Of a stretch of 64,000 nt of DNA, positions 32,819 through 46,919 are shown piece by piece (position 1 is the first letter of the stretch; each line of letters opens with the position of its first letter). The DNA comes from Bimuria novae-zelandiae CBS 107.79. Lineage: Eukaryota > Ascomycota > Dothideomycetes > Pleosporales > Didymosphaeriaceae. The DNA is taken from contig ML976656.1 in assembly GCA_010015655.1 (NCBI GenBank), forward strand, positions 2,356,224 to 2,420,223, given 5' to 3'. Both the position numbers and the translations under genes were made by a program. The notes under the pieces were generated by a model, which had not been told where the DNA came from, made no database searches, and was given only the letters and a program-made list of their open reading frames with translations.

Positions 32819-35800
32819 GCTACGATGGGCGAGGGCAATGTTATTCTCGTCCCTGGAAAGTCTTGGGCAAGAGTTAATAACGAAGAGGTCCCGGGCAGCG
32901 AGAGTCATCCGGGTCACTCGACCGACCCGAGTGGTATGGATAGATTCGTACCTGGGCAGGACAGAGTTTAAGGAGAGGGCGACACTAGATCGGCCGGGAG
33001 GTCACTGGGCCGCGATCAACACGACGCTATGGAGCCAGGAGGGGAAAGTGCCCGGCAGCAAGTGTCGATCGGCTGGCGGTGGTTTGGCGGGGCGTCAACG
33101 GCCCAGCTGTCAGATTTTGCAGTGGACCCGACTAGAGAGGAGCAGGGCTGCTGTGAGTGGACCTAGCGAGCCTTCACGTAGGACAGATGCGGGAGAGGCA
33201 GCAAGTGAATCTTGGATACAGGAACCATGTGGAGCCGGACGTCGATGCCAGATATAGGGAATGGAAAGCACGCCCCATGCGTGAAGGCCGCCACACAACC
33301 CCCTACCAGCAACAGTGCGGGCGGGAGCGGTAGTGGACCAGTTGACCGCCCGAAGCAGGCTGCACGTAGTGACGGACAAGCTCAAAGCGGCGAGAAGACG
33401 GCTGAGGGTGAAGAGGCGGTCTAGACAGATTAGGAGGACTATGCTTTTCTGGGGGCCTGTTCAAGCAATGTGAATCACGATAAGCATTGGGTTTGATACT
33501 CAAGACTGAGGGGCTGCAGACAGCACCAGAGACATGTTTCTATAGGGCAGAGATGGCCAGAATGCAGAGGAGGTACTTGCCATTGGGCCTAGAGTCGGAG
33601 GCTTGCTGAGCTCGGGCTGGTTGGAGGACTGGGCTCGATTCGCCCACGACGGGCACGGGAGGGTTGGCGGCTGGGGTGCGTGAATAAGACCCCTGGGATC
33701 GCTGCTGGGCGTGCGGGCGGGCTAATGAGGGGTGCGTGCTCGATTTCGGCAGGCCGGGGGGGATGTCAATTTGCCCAGAATAGCAACATCACGGCGGTGA
33801 TGTCGTGGTGGTTGTTGTTGTTGTTGTTGTTGTTGTCGAGGGTGTTTTGCGGATGCTGGAGCGTGACGGGACGCAGAGGACGAGCACACACACCAGCAGG
33901 GGCAGGAGCGACGAACGGGCAGGGCAAGCGCGACCCGACGCCGAGGTCGCGCCATTCGCACAGCACCAACACGGCCGTCCCAGGTCCACACTGCACACTG
34001 ATTCAGAGACGACGGCCTTGCTCCTGCGCTGTCAGTGTCAACTACAACCAGTGGCAGCCGTCGGCGCGCCGTCACTGAGCCTCTGCGCCCTGCAACTGTC
34101 GTCCCATTTTCCGCAGGTGCTCCGCTCCTTTTGGCGCCCGCGATGCTCTCGTCACGTCCAGACTCCAGCTCATGTCCATCCCTCTTGCCGGCACCCATCT
34201 CTCCGTGGAGGGTCGCGTGCGAAGCGTGAGCTGAGGTCGTAGCACTGTCAACTGAGTCCACGCACAGCACGCTCGCGGCATCCGCCCCCATGGCCCGTTC
34301 ATTGAATCATTCGCGCTGCGTCTGATAGCTTGGCTCCCACCCCAATGATGAGATGCACGAAAGCAGCATGGGCCGGATCGCCTGGCGGCCGGCTGACGCT
34401 GCGCTGGCCAACAAGCTCCAACACTCCCGCACTCACCCATGTTGTTTCCAGCGCACCGGGTAACCTTCTTGCCACACGCTGCTGGACACTGCACCAGGAC
34501 GACTGCACACGCTGCGTCCTGTTCTGCTTCCAGCGCGCGACTGGAGTGCGTCGGTCAAGCCGCGAGTTTGGCTGTCCCGACGCAAGCTGGAAGTCCACCC
34601 GCGCGCGCGCATTCGCATTGCTGGTCGCCGCGCCAGGGCACGCGCTGCCACCCTCTTAACACGCAGCGCTATGATTTGCGTGCTAGCCCACCTATGGGAC
34701 CAGGCCGTCGGAGCCATTGAGCCTCCCCCCTCCGATTACTATGACAGTGAGAAAACCATAACATGACCCGCCGGCGGCCTCTGCTCTGAGATTTGCATAT
34801 CTCGTGCTCCTGGACCTGCAGCACATGGGTGCGTCCATGGTATAGATGCCGGCAATTACGAGCTCCAGCATCTATTCTTGCAATTCTCTGCAGTGCCCAA
34901 CATGCACTCTCCTGGCAAGCGACGTCGATCGCCCGGACATCTTGCAACCACTTGCGGGCTACTCATTCCCTGATTCCGCCACTCCGACCCCGGTTTGGGA
35001 CTTTGGGACCCCAACGCGCCCCCAGCTTGCAGCCTGTACGAGCGCCACGGAACGACTAACAGCCTCACCCACGATCTATTGCCACGAGGCGACATCCACA
35101 CCAACTCCCATCCGGGTCTGGTTTTCCCTATTCGTCCATGTCAGCAGGTGTGCCCGTACCTAACCACCACTCACTGACGGTCAACCTCACCCCATTTGGT
35201 AATCGACGAAGTGGCCCCACTGCAGCGTCAGGGACACATGACGGCAGCCTACCCCACGCCTGCGCCCTCGTCGTTCGTATCCAGCTGAGGCGCAGGGTTG
35301 TTCATCACAACGGTGTCGTGGGCGACTCGTGTGAGGCTGCGAAAATCAGAACACTGCAGAGATTGATAATACACCTGCGTGGCACGAATCTCGGGCGACG
35401 CTGTGACACTTCTGGTTCATGACGGATTGGCGAGTCGACTTTTCATCTTTTTGCACCTCGGCTCCTCCCGAACACAATGTTCACCGGGGCGGCTGAGGCT
35501 CGTCCGTGACTAGCCGGATCTTCGTCGATTCGTCGTCTGTACCACTTTGTGTCCAAGATCTTCAACTCTAATCTGCAGAGCAGCTAATGAGACAGCCGCA
35601 AAAGTAAAAGCACGGTTTGTGCTTAAACCATTGCTTTGATGTGCTCCACTTCCAAGGCACAAAAGTACAGGCCCCAATTATAGCGTAATGTGGCACCCAC
35701 GAGCCCATGAAGGCGTCCTGGCCAACCTCTCAAAGTTTGCTTGAACGGCGACTACTGCGGCGAAAGCGCCAAATCTTGGCGCCTCTCCTGGGAAATTTTC

Positions 35801-38024
35801 GATGAGCTCAGTCGCGGCTCGTCCAATGGCAGGCAATTGAGTCCGCCATTCTTTCATCCACTAGCCTTTCCAGGTCGATCTGCAATGGCCTACACCCGTG
35901 CAAGCTAAGCTTGACTGGTAACTATTGCGAGGCACGTGAGGCCACGATACCGTGATTCTCCATCAGATCTTTCCTCCAGTGCTCGTATTAATGAGTATCG
36001 AACATTGGAATGCGCGCAGTTGAGCAATGAAACAATATGTCAGATCTACACGACCAGCTCGCTTAGTCGAACTACTCTTAAACTAGACAGCACTTTACCT
36101 GATGCCGCAGGAAATGATTACCAGCTCAACCTTTACCGCCGGTAGTCCGTAGTCTGTTGGTTAGTCGCGCACTCATTGGTAGTCCCTGGTCCACGAATGT
36201 ACCCCCTGCGCTCCCTTCGCTGCCGTTTCAATATCAAGAAGCTGCAGGATTACCAACCAGACAATTGGAAAAAGACCATCCAAAGGAGAAAATTGCCCTT
36301 TTCGTGAGTTCTTCGGTACATAACGTCATTCGTCGTTGCTGAATACATCTAATTTAGCACATTTCGTGTCGCCAGAAAGCTCACCTTGTATGGACAAATA
36401 CATGATTTGGACTTTACGTCCAGATCGGCATCTACAGCCAGGTTTTCAGTTACGACCACGAGTCAAGTCTGGTGGAGCCTCACCGTCCACCTTGATGCTA
36501 ATGGAGAGCAGTCGAGCAACAACGGAAGCGAGCAGCAACGAAATGGATCTGTGCCCGAAAAGTTTGTGATCTCCTTCGCTTACTTGAATGGCCAGCGATC
36601 ACCCTACGCTTGGCGGCGAGCATGTCCTCTTTTCGGATGACGATGGGCTCACTAACGAGAACGTCTTACCGAGCGCTAGCATGTACAAATCAGCGCGTCT
36701 ACCTACTTGTATGCGTGTGCTACGCTCACACCTGAGGTCTGGCTCGTATTGCTGAGACCAGGCCGGGACACGAGTCGAGCACAATCCGGTCAATCTGATT
36801 AGGAGCATGCTCCCTCAGCTCTGGACAACGAGAATCTGCATCGCTAAAAATAACGACGGACGAATGTCAATGCCAAGATGGAGTGTACGGCACAGTTGTC
36901 TAATATCCGAGGCCCATTGCGCTTCGATTACTACTTCGTTGTGCGTGGATCATGAAAAACCTTTCGCCGCGGTTAGCGTCGAGGTTTGCGGACTGCCAGA
37001 ACAACCTATGAGTGGTTCTAGTTGTCTCGAACTCATCCCTCAATATTTCGGACAGCAAATCCTTTCAGAAGGGCACTCTGCTCTAAGACCAACTAGGGAG
37101 CGTCGATTTGCTGAAGTGAGTGGATGGTCTTGTCGCGTCTGGTCTGACAAAGACCTTTACACTGCACCCTACTCAACAAGGGATTCTTGGACCTACATAC
37201 TGTGACCCAAAAAAAGCCCCAGCGGGTGGTATAGTCTCTCGAAATTCAGTGAAGCAACGTATATCGAATGGCTGGGAGCATCGTGACTAGATTCACTCAG
37301 TACGCTTCCCTGCGTGTGTGTTCCTCGTGTCCGAGACATCACGGATTTGCAGTTCGCAACAGGTACTCATTTCCAGCCTGATTGCCTGTTTATCCGGCTC
37401 GTCAACGCAAAGGCCTGCGGTTCTGCAGATCACTTCAAATATGCATGCCTTCTCGAGGCGCCAAAATCGCCCAAGGCACAATCGCCAGCCGCCCACACTT
37501 TTGTTCGTGCTCAGCACGCCCGAATCTGAGTAGTCAGTAAGCCAACCACTTGCAGCAAGTGAGCGATGCTTCAGTTGCGCCACACGCGCCCAGCAAGTCG
37601 AATTGGAGGTACTCGTAACGCATTGCGTGGTACCCCAGAACTCGAAGCAAGTAAAGATTTGCACCCCTGCACCGCATCCTGGGTGGCTCACCGCCGATCA
37701 TGGGCTCGACTTTGGGCACCGTCAGGGCCCTATCCCTGGACCGCAATCGATGCTGCTTGTTCACTACCTAGTCAGGCAGTTTCAGAAGATACCGAGATAG
37801 ATAGGTAAGCACGTTTAGGGCTAGCAGTGTCATCACCTCGACACACAACATTTGCATTAAACGTGTAGGAAGGTAGGCTGCAGCCTCTCTTCTAGCCTTG
37901 CAGTAGAGCAGAGCCTTTCGTTTGACCAGACTTCCATACGAACCCGGCTACCTGCTGATTACCTCGGTCGCTTCGTCGCCCTCGGGCGTCACAAAGTTGA
38001 TCACCACCATACTCCAACCCACAC
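32819..38024. other. 5.2 kb region without recognisable gene
   Basis: Upstream of the Zn2Cys6 gene; GC-rich to about 35400, more balanced afterwards. Contains a (GTT)n microsatellite at about 33807-33836. Long overlapping frames (33722-34291 minus, 34330-34659 plus) come from high GC and low stop density and have no domain. No tRNA or rRNA pattern found by eye. May be an extended regulatory/leader region. Confidence 0.55.
33807..33836. repeat. (GTT)n microsatellite
   Basis: About eight tandem GTT triplets, preceded by GTGGTG. In reverse orientation they would read as a poly-Gln/Asn tract, but no supported gene covers them. Confidence 0.85.
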
Positions 38025-39607
38025 TCATTCACTCAGCAAATCAACGCCGACACCCTTCAGTGCATTGACCGCCCATCCAGGATACTTGCTCTTGTCGTCA
38101 TACAGCTTTGCAAAGAAGTCTCGGAGGAAAGCTGGATACCTATCCTCAAGGATGGCCTTGCGGATCCTTCTCATGAGGTTAAGCTGGTAGTGCACGTTGT
38201 GCATGGTGAGAAGATGGGCACCCGCGGTCTCTTTTGCAGTGATGTGGTAGATGTAGGCTCGCGTGATACCTAAGCCGCCGTCTTCTGTGGACCGACAGCA
38301 CGTGCATTGGCAGCCTTCCTCGATGGGGCCGAAGTCTGAAGCGTAGACGGCGTTGCGGAGATTGAGGATGCCGCGGGCGGTGATGGCGTTGCCAAAGCGC
38401 TGGAGAGTTAGGAATGTGGTTGGAGGGGAAGGTATGCGGCCTTACAGCTGTGCGGGTAGGCCAGACGCAGTCAAACATGTCGGCACCTAGCGCGACGGAG
38501 ACGACTAGGTCCTCGGGGTATCCCTACTCAATTAGCATCATTTTGGTAACCGAACAAACGGACTGATGGTCTTACCACTCCCATAACATAGCGCGGCTTC
38601 ATCTCCGGCAGCAGCCCCGTGCACGTGTCCACGACCTTGCAGTACTCGTCTTTTGCCTCTCCACCCGACAGACCTCCGATGGCTATGCCAGGCGTGTCTC
38701 TCGCGACCATCTCCTTGGTGCATTTCCGCCGCAAGTCGAGATCCAGCCCGCCTTGTATGATGCAGAACAGATTCTGCTTCTCCGGGTACTTGTGCGCTTG
38801 GATGCACCGGTCGAGCCAGCGCACCGAGCGCTCCATGGCTTCCTTCATACGCGCCAGATCGGGCGAGGTCGTCACGATCACGTCATCGAGCTGCATAATA
38901 ATATCGGAGCCGATAGAGTTCTGGAGCGATATCGAGTGCTCGGGGGTGAGAAGCCTGCTTTCTTTAGCCCCTCATGCTCTCACCCATCCAGTTGAGAGTA
39001 GACCATCATACATCGGCGTCCCATCATGCGGGCTGAGAAACCGCACGCCTTCCTCCGTCACCTGCGCCAGCTTAAGCAGCGAGACCATCTGGAATCTATA
39101 CGCCGTCAGCCCGTCGCTCGCAGCCCGTGAAAGGGATCCACTGACCCACCACTATCTGCACCAGTCAGCGGCAGCGCACCACGTGCAGAGCGTGTTCAGG
39201 CACCTGTGAGGATGTTGTGCGGCCACGCCTGGAACTTGTGCGCGCCGCCTATCGCGTCGAGCGTCGCTTGGCCGGGCTTAAGACCTCTCGCGGGTGTTAA
39301 CGCATTATCCTCGTGTCTATCCAATGGATGGAGGGAGCATACAGGTGGTACGTGTTGTTGAGACACAGTCTGCATCCTTGCTCTTCGAGCTGCTCGGGTG
39401 TGAGGCCTTTGAGAGAGGCTTGCGTGGCGACGGGCATGAAGATGGGGAGCGGGACGGGGCCGTGGGGTAGGGTGAGGGTCGCGGCGCGGGCTTTGGTTAC
39501 CTGCGTTCGTTAGCTTTGGTTTTGTGAGAGAGAGGAGAGGAAAGGTGTACTGAGCATTTCCCCAGGAGCTCGAAGGTCAGAGCTGAGGGCATTGGGACGG
39601 GCGCCAT
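38025..39607 (-). CDS. qtrt1: queuine tRNA-ribosyltransferase catalytic subunit
   Basis: Eight exons (39607-39551, 39500-39343, 39286-39204, 39155-39146, 39095-39012, 38954-38576, 38523-38446, 38399-38025) give 407 residues. The enzyme swaps guanine 34 for queuine in tRNAs with GUN anticodons. The first catalytic Asp lies in T-DSGG-FQ, assembled from exon 3, a 10-nt micro-exon (39155-39146) and exon 5. The nucleophile Asp is in [14 protein letters not shown] (exon 7). The zinc site is CQCTCC plus a later His (LLTMHN). All junction phases agree (1, 2, 2, 0, 0). The pathway salvages queuine and is absent from bakers' yeast but present in many filamentous fungi. The partner subunit is not in this window. 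Confidence 0.93.
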
Positions 39608-40650
39608 GGTTTGGTGGTCGGAATGCTGGGGGAAGATGGTGCGCTTCTCGGAATTGTGTCGCGTGGGATTTAAGGTGAGGTCTGTGCGCGCATCCGTTCC
39701 AGCATCGTTCACTCCCTAATCGCGATGCTATATTTTACTAAGTCTGGTATATTACGACCAGATGTTGCTACGAGATCGAAATATAGCTTCCCATACTTAG
39801 CAATCGCGAACGACCACCGCTTCCAGCCGTTAGCAATTAGCATTATCTAGAGCGAACCTTGGAATACAATTGACTTAAAAATGATTCCAGGGACTTCAAT
39901 TGAGCGCGACGGTGACGCTGGAGGGTTCATCAACTTTGAGGCTTTGTAAGCTTCGTGAAGCCGCGGTAGAACGCGTGGAAATAAACCCCGATTTATGCCG
40001 AACAGCTCATTGATTTCAAATCCTGGAAAGTCATGCTCTATCTTTCAGCGCGGATCATGTTGCCCTACTGAACACTGCGGTCTCGCACCCAGCACGGAGG
40101 GGCCATCTCGTGTGAAAAACTGCTTGATAGGTGGAGTCAGCGGACACTTTGCAATCGGAACAGGGCGGATTATCTCAACATTAAGGAGCCATGAACTTGA
40201 CGCGGAACCAATGAGGACAAGTACTCAGAAGTCTGAAGTAGGTGAGCGATTTGCACATCGTGATCAGAATCGGGCTGATATCGGGGAATCGAGTGTGTCC
40301 GCAATGCGAAAAGCTTCAAGTGTTGTGGAACTTCGCGAACATAGCCTTTCCCACGCTCAAGTAGGAGGCACAAGTGGCTAGGTCAGTGATCCTACGGATC
40401 TCATAGTAAGTGAAAGAATACACTCTGAGTGCTTGATAGTCCACAAAACAAGGAGTAATTATTGTTCGAATCGGTTGCGATCGCCAAACGCCTATCGCAG
40501 CGCTTGTCTTCCAAACGCCCTTGCTATATAGATACACTTAGTCCTTCTCCGAGCTTTCCTCCACGCCGTCTTGCCCCTGAGCATTAGCCCTTTCCCAGAC
40601 CAACAAGACGAGACCTGAATACACTCGCACACCTCGACTTGGCTGTTGCT
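39608..40650. other. intergenic, no gene recognised
   Basis: Divergent upstream region between the tRNA-ribosyltransferase and the 2EXR-like gene. A plus-strand open frame (39995-40381) has no domain. A TATATAG lies near 40527-40533, about 120 bp before the next ATG. Confidence 0.55.
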
Positions 40651-41704
40651 ATGGCCTCCGATCAATTGCTTGACCGCAAAGTCTTCCGATTTACGAGCCT
40701 CCCTAGGGAACTACGGAACCGAATCTACGGCTATGTTTGCCCAGACCTCCAGGCACCAGTCCGCATCAACCGTAAAGATCAACTAAGCGATGACCCGGGC
40801 GATCTAAGCCCTGATCAAGGTCATCTGGCGCTCACACGAGTAAACCGACAGATACGCGCTGAGCTCCACTCCATGTATATGAGACATGTCCTTGTGAAAT
40901 GGCACGAAGCCACCGCATTCGTTGAAACATTTGTACCGTCGAACCCCACGAGTTTTCCAGTGAGCCCCAAGAATTTGGTCATCGAAGTAGGAGTCGCACA
41001 CGATTCGCCGATCACTTTAGACATTATATTCCCGGCGTCTCGCATGTGCCACAATGGCGGAGGTAACATCCGAGTCCATTTTCAGGTGCGGCGGAGCTCA
41101 ATCCCCTGGTGCACCAAGCGGAACGCGTCTGTGAAGCGCTCAACGATACCATAAGCTGCATTCAGGCCATGACAGGCCCCCAGAGCAACCTCGCTCAGCC
41201 TCAATTCCGGCCGTTCCAGAGCCTTGAAGTAGATATGCACTACGGACATCATGGGTAGCAGTACACGACGCGCATCGTTCTCCAGCAAGATTGGGTCATC
41301 TTCCCTGCGCCTCTATGGAGATATCCGCACCCTTGGGCTTATCGCATCTGTGGGCACTGAAAGAAGCTCTGGTCGGTATCCCATGCTCTTTCATCCCTTG
41401 CGGTGCAATGCGAGAACGAGATCCGAACAGGCCGCCCAGGAATTCGGCTAATCTGTTGTATACCGTGTGTCGCCATCTGAACCGATCTGAAAAGGTGTCC
41501 GTGTTCGAAGGCTCAAAACAGGGGAAAGAGTGGTGCTTGAATTCCTCTAGATGCCTAGTTGATGGCACTAAATCGAGGATGCAATCTCTGAGGACGGTGG
41601 AGGTGGATGGGTATGAGCGGAGACGTTATGTGGGTGCGGTGGCGGTGTATGCGCTTGTTGGTTTGCTGGTGCTGGCTAAACATAAAAACTTTCCGACAAA
41701 ATAG
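40651..41704 (+). pseudogene. 2EXR/F-box-like protein, interrupted frame
   Basis: The N-terminus FRFTSLPRELRNRIYGYVCP matches the 2EXR/F-box-like family that is expanded in dothideomycetes; function unknown. The frame is open from 40651 to 41154, but after about 41085 the coding-like sequence moves to another frame (AAELNPLVHQAERVCEALND) that meets TAG at 41256, and then to a third frame that stays open to 41704 and ends with a possible membrane helix. Two tiny GT-AG intervals, 41063-41085 (23 nt) and 41255-41289 (35 nt), would restore one 331-residue frame, but both are shorter than normal fungal introns. I favour frameshift decay; unusual mini-introns are the alternative. Confidence 0.55.
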
Positions 41705-42717
41705 GACGTGTAGTAGGTCGGATCGAACAATTTGTACAGGTACATGCATGGTTTGTGGGTTCATATCTTCTGAGCTTGTTCCGCAAAGATCAAGCTATCT
41801 TCCGGAAGTGCAGTTTGTCAGATTTCGGGTCAGGGTACATCCTCCGAAAGTGTAGCATGGCCAAAATTTGGTTTGGAGTGTCTTCATTATACGTTGCTCA
41901 CACGAGTGTGTAACCTCCATCACTTGGTTAGTAAACTAACACGATGGCCAAGGGTTTTTCGGTGAGCTGTGCGCGAAGCCAACCTTGTGGAAATGGTAAA
42001 AGACGGGTTCTATTTCTTGTAAGCGTAATCAAGGCTTGTTTAGTGCTATAACAGTCCATGGTACCGTTTTACATCGGATTTGATACCGTTGGATTTCTAT
42101 TGACTGATTTTGTCCCGCATTTTCTTTACACGCTCTACCAACTTCCAAGTTTTAAAGACTAAATCTTGCAGGAGCTGCTGGTCTAGAATCATAAACTCAT
42201 AGATGGAATGCAGCTTTTGCTTGGTACGAGGAACATGGCGTAAGAGGGACCGGTGAAGGGGAGGGACAATCAGCCTGCCCTGTTCTGCTACAGCTGCACG
42301 GGCCACCAGTGACGTCAGGCTAGTATTGAAAAAAAACTCCACATTGCGGGGAAAGCGCATCCTTCGGGAACTGCTCCAACATCAATCCTACGCACACGAA
42401 CCAGTGACGCCACTTTTCTGCGTCTTACAACACGGCACATGACGCGTTCCGCTGCAACCTTTCGTATTTAAGTAACTAGTATGCCTCTTCTAGCAAGTGC
42501 CAAGTGTCCGGTCTGGCTCTATGGGCGCCCAGTACTCGTCCCCCAGGCACCTACGTTGGCCATCGCGGTGATGCGGCCTTTTTCCGCTGTACGATCCGGT
42601 TCTTTGTGTGCTGATGCATCGTGATGCCCGATCTTGGGCCCCGTTTAAATGCGCAATGGGGCGGAGACGCGTTGGATCGTTTGCAGTGACTTCCATTCTT
42701 CTCGGTTCCTCGCCGCT
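41705..42717. other. intergenic, no supported gene
   Basis: Contains one minus-strand frame of 87 codons (42360-42097) with no domain, and the promoter of the trehalase gene. Confidence 0.55.
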
Positions 42718-44803
42718 ATGTGGACTGCAGCTCTTTTCGCATTTGTGCCATTGACCTCTGCGCTCTATGAGAATGGTTCTGTGATTGCACCCTGCGACTC
42801 GCCAATCTACTGTTACGGAGACATCCTGCGCGAAATCGAGCTTGCGCGACCGTTTTCTGATTCCAAGACGTTTGTCGATTTGTAGGTCGCCAGCATTGCC
42901 ACCAGCTACAAAAACTCACCGCACTTCAGGCCAACAATCAGACCTCTCAATGAAGTCATTGAAGCCTTCAACGAGCTTGAAAAACCGATTCGGAATAATA
43001 GCGCATTGAATGATTTCTTGACGACGTACTTTGGTGAAGCGGGCAGCGAGCTCGAGGCTGTTCCGACCGATGAGCTAGAGACTTCACCAGACTTTTTGGA
43101 CAACGTCAACAGCTCCACGATCGCCAACTTCACATCCCAGGTTATCGACATTTGGCCAGATTTGACGAGGCGCTATGCAGGACCAAGCAATTGCACGGAG
43201 TGCGTTGACAGTTTTATTCCGGTCAATCGAACCTTTGTTGTTGCTGGTGGTCGCTTCCGAGAGCCCTACTACTGGGATAGCTTCTGGATTATCGAGGGTC
43301 TTCTGCGGACTAAAGGTTCATTTACGCAAATTGCGGAGAACATCATTGAGAATTTTCTCGACTTGGTTGAAACAATTGGCTTCGTCCCCAATGGCGCTCG
43401 TTGCTACTACCTCAACCGTTCGCAGCCACCGTTGCTGACCCAGATGGTGCGCATCTATGTTGAGTACACTCAAAACTACACCATACTAGAACGCGCCCTT
43501 CCGTTGCTCGAACAAGAACATGAATTTTGGGTAAACAACCGCACTGTAATGCTAGAGCGTGCAGGAAGGAACTACAGCTTGGTACGTAAGGTCGCGAGGC
43601 CAAGTGTACGACTTCTAACATTCACAGAACCACTACGCTGTCTTGAATACCCAACCGCGACCAGAATCGTACTACGAGGATTACGGGACCGCCAACAACG
43701 CTTCGTACTACAATGAAGAGGGCCGAGTCTTCAATGCCTCTAAGGCACTGACCGAAGAAGAAAAGGCTCAACTGTATGCCAACTTGGCGTCGGGAGCAGA
43801 GAGCGGTTGGGACTATTCGGCGCGCTGGATAGCCAATCCGACAGACAGTGTCTCCCAGACGTTCTTCCCTTTGCGATCTCTAAACACTGTCAATATTCTC
43901 CCCGTGGATCTGAATTCCATCCTGTATGGGAACGAGATCGCAATCGCAGACTTCCACCGCCGCCAGGGCAACTACTCCGCTGCTGCTGCGTGGGCGAATC
44001 GTGCTGCTGAACGAAGCGAAGCGATGACTGCTCTGCTTTGGGACGCTGAACATTACAGCTATTTCGACTACAATTTGACATCGGGCGCGAAGAACGTATA
44101 CGTCATTGCGGACAACACAACTGTACGTGATGATAGCCCAGGCGCACCGGATGGTCAGCAAGTCTTTTTTCATTTGGCGCAATTCTACCCTTTCTGGCTG
44201 GGTGCCGCGCCTGAGGAGCTCAAGAGTGACCCCACTGCCCTTCGTCGCGCATATGCGCGCATCGAGGAGTTGCTCGATGATCGAGCTGGAGCAATTGCTG
44301 CTACAAATATCCAGACTGGTCAGCAATGGGATGAGCCCAATGTGTGGCCTCCTCTAATGCACATTCTCATGCAAGGCCTGCTCAATACACCCCTTGATTC
44401 TGCCACCGAGAGCAACCAGACTTCCGAAGATTACATTTGGACCCAAGATCTCGCACTGAGACTGGCGCAGCGTTACGTTGACTCTACCTTCTGCACGTGG
44501 CGAGTCACCGGCGGGGCTACACCCGAATTCTCACAGCTCGTCAATGCGGAAGGAGATGGAACCATGTTCGAGAAGTACTCGGACGAATCCACCAATGCAG
44601 CAGGTGGTGGAGGAGAATATCAGGTTGTAGAAGGCTTCGGATGGTCGAACGGAGTTTTGATCTGGGCGGTTGATAAGTTCGCGCAGCATCTGCAAACGCC
44701 GGATTGTGGGAACATCACTGCGGCAGACATTTCGACAAAGCGAAAGAGAAGCGCTGTACAGCTTGATGCTCGGAATGCGAAATGGGTAAAGAGATTCAAT
44801 TGA
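42718..44803 (+). CDS. secreted trehalase (GH37)
   Basis: Exons 42718-42881, 42930-43581 and 43628-44803 give 663 residues. The start at 42718 was chosen over the upstream in-frame ATG (42649) because it begins a signal peptide (MWTAALFAFVPLTSALYENG). It hydrolyses trehalose to two glucoses outside the cell or in the vacuole/wall. Signature 1 is GGRFREPYYWDSFW (about residue 160) and signature 2 is QQWDEPNVWPP (about 504). The catalytic Asp is in ESGWDYSARW (about 333) and the catalytic Glu in MFEKYSDEST (about 585). Many NxS/T sites suggest glycosylation. The cAMP-type N-terminal region and calcium loop of neutral trehalases are absent, so this is the acid/secreted kind. Ends in a basic tail. 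Confidence 0.95.
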
Positions 44804-45895
44804 TCTGACTCGCCATCATGAACGGCGAGATCGAGATATGATATAGTTATATTTCCTCTGCTAATGCAGGAACGGGGGAATAAAACTTAATGCGATCTGC
44901 CGTTCTGCTCGACATGCGGTTCTTACGTGACCAATCGTAGCCCTCACGACATCTACAGTGCCGCGGTTGCCTCAAACCGGAAACGGCAGGAGCAGGGATG
45001 AATGAGTGCGGGGTTGGGTCAGTTAGGTACGCGACCATCGCGTGGATAAATCACAAGTTCGAAGGATCCCCGACACTTATTTCCTAAGGCGGAATCTTAG
45101 TGTTGTGCATGTGCCCGAGCCAAGGCCTTGGTAACCGCACCTGTCCAAAGCTTTGCACATCGAAAATTATTACCTTTGTCGCGCAACACACTACATCCCA
45201 CTGGGGCAACTCACTCGCTCCACAGGACGGCCTGGACAGACACCACTCATGCCGAGGATCACTTCCAGGTATTCATAAGATTTACTTTCCACCACAAATC
45301 TTGAGACCTCAAAAGAAGTTAACTGCGGTGCACCCCTAGGCTGAATACCACCCCAAAGCCGGATGTTGGCCCTGTGACCGTTGAATCCCCGCGCTCGGCG
45401 CCTACGTTTCCTCCCTGCCATGGATGGCACAACGTAGATCGGGAATTGCACCCGATCCTAACAAACCTCCGTTTCTATAGCTTCGCCTACCCGGTCCACG
45501 TGTGCGATCTGCGTGCACACGTGAGCACAGTGCGGTGAGAAGATGCTCTGAGTGGTGGAGACCACGGTAGTTGCGAAAGATTCAAGGCATAGTAGCTTGC
45601 GCAATGCGCATACACAAACTTTGCAAGGGGGAAATGAATGCGTGCGCGGACCAACCCGGGCCATGCATACACTCAAACACCAAGTTGTTTTGTACTAGTT
45701 GCTGGTGTCGCGGAGAAACGCACGTTTCTGGGATGGAGTCGATTCGGCCTAAACAATATATAATCGCTGTGTATTGTGAGTGAGGTTCAGCACGACTTCG
45801 TTGCAAGTCGCTCCTGGATCTGCTCGCCAGTCTTTCGTTGTCTCCCATTCGTTTGGTCTTAGACAATCGGCTTTGTATCTTCGAAGAAATTCAAG
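44804..45895. other. intergenic with cutinase promoter
   Basis: No gene recognised. TATATAA at 45757-45763 lies about 135 bp upstream of the cutinase ATG and is a plausible TATA element. Confidence 0.6.
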
Positions 45896-46668
<773 letters not shown>

Positions 46669-46919
46669 GCAACAATAAAGGACGAAATTAATGATTCTGA
46701 GCTATGCCTAATGAAAGTGTATTGAAACGCGACCTTTCATGAATGTGCGAGCGAATGTGCATAGATCTATTGAACGAACAGAAGAGCGAGAGAATTGATC
46801 GAACTCAAGCGCCTTGCATGAAATATCGTCTCTGTAGGCCTTACTGATCATTTCCCCAGACTTCGCAACTCATCATAGATCGTGAGCTACTTCAGTCTGC
46901 TTCTTGCTTATCAACTTTC

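Noticed and set aside
33722..34291. 189-codon minus-strand frame with a poly-Gln tract
   Set aside because: Produced by a GTT microsatellite and high GC; all six frames here are nearly open, and no splice or domain support exists.
42097..42360. 87-codon minus-strand frame
   Set aside because: Plausible composition but no domain, no start or splice support, and it lies in the trehalase upstream region.
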